Source: Bacteroidota bacterium (GTDB lineage Bacteria; Bacteroidota; Bacteroidia; Chitinophagales; Saprospiraceae). From it: a stretch of 13,769 nt of DNA. Below are positions 13,754-13,769 of the stretch, in pieces. Location of the stretch: NCBI GenBank assembly GCA_024280135.1, contig JAJRQS010000356.1, forward strand, positions 1 through 13,769, written 5' to 3'. The translations under genes and the position numbers were made by a program. Below the pieces are notes generated by a model that was given only the letters and a program-made list of their open reading frames with translations, made no database searches and was not told where the DNA came from. How positions within the stretch are numbered: the first letter of the stretch is position 1; every line of letters begins with the position of its first letter.

Positions 13754-13769
13754 ACTATGAAGAGTTTGA
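13754..13769 (+). rRNA. rrs: 16S ribosomal RNA, first bases (3' part outside window)
   Basis: The window ends in GAAGAGTTTGA (13759-13769), the universal start of bacterial 16S rRNA (E. coli positions 6-16). Aligning to E. coli puts position 1 near 13754. The upstream promoter and boxA-like site support the call. Only about 16 bases are present, so the exact 5' end is approximate. Confidence 0.85.

Overview
The window looks like a chromosomal segment from a member of the Bacteroidota, most likely of the Saprospiria or a nearby class (inference). The grounds are a fused SecDF, several promoters of the TTTG-N20-TAnnTTTG type, a secreted protein with a type IX secretion (T9SS) type B-like C-terminus and the Asp-rich NGxDDDGDG module, and a lipoprotein beginning C-K-E-E after its lipobox.

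The left part is housekeeping. Positions 1-729 are the C-terminal part of the Lon protease, cut by the window edge. A small secreted protein with a carboxypeptidase-regulatory-like domain follows (941-1588). It converges on a minus-strand Kbp/YgaU-like BON+LysM protein (1668-2138), and the two share a bidirectional terminator. A divergent promoter region then leads to the SecDF fusion (2613-5705). Next comes ribosomal protein S1 (5975-8479), which has six S1 domains plus an unusual C-terminal tail of four K/V/E repeats and a helix-hairpin-helix module. secDF and rpsA each have a good promoter and a strong intrinsic terminator.

The right part (8905-13208) is an accessory three-gene operon for the cell surface. 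It encodes a large secreted multidomain protein, a lipoprotein with a LamG-like fold that is probably surface exposed, and an outer-membrane beta-barrel protein. Between the only usable ATG of the first gene (8905) and its signal peptide lies a pentanucleotide tandem repeat, five AAGTC copies within 8909-8937. At this repeat number the ATG is out of frame and reads into a stop after 31 codons. One more unit would join it perfectly to a signal peptide and a 944-residue protein. This has the form of a slipped-strand phase-variation switch, here in the OFF state, with the same layout as the CTCTT repeat in neisserial opa genes. It is the main discovery candidate.

The window ends at the start of a ribosomal RNA operon: a strong promoter (13634-13664), a leader with a hairpin and a boxA-like antitermination site, and the first bases of 16S rRNA (about 13754 onward). 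The stretches 8540-8904 and 13209-13632 contain no gene that I can support.
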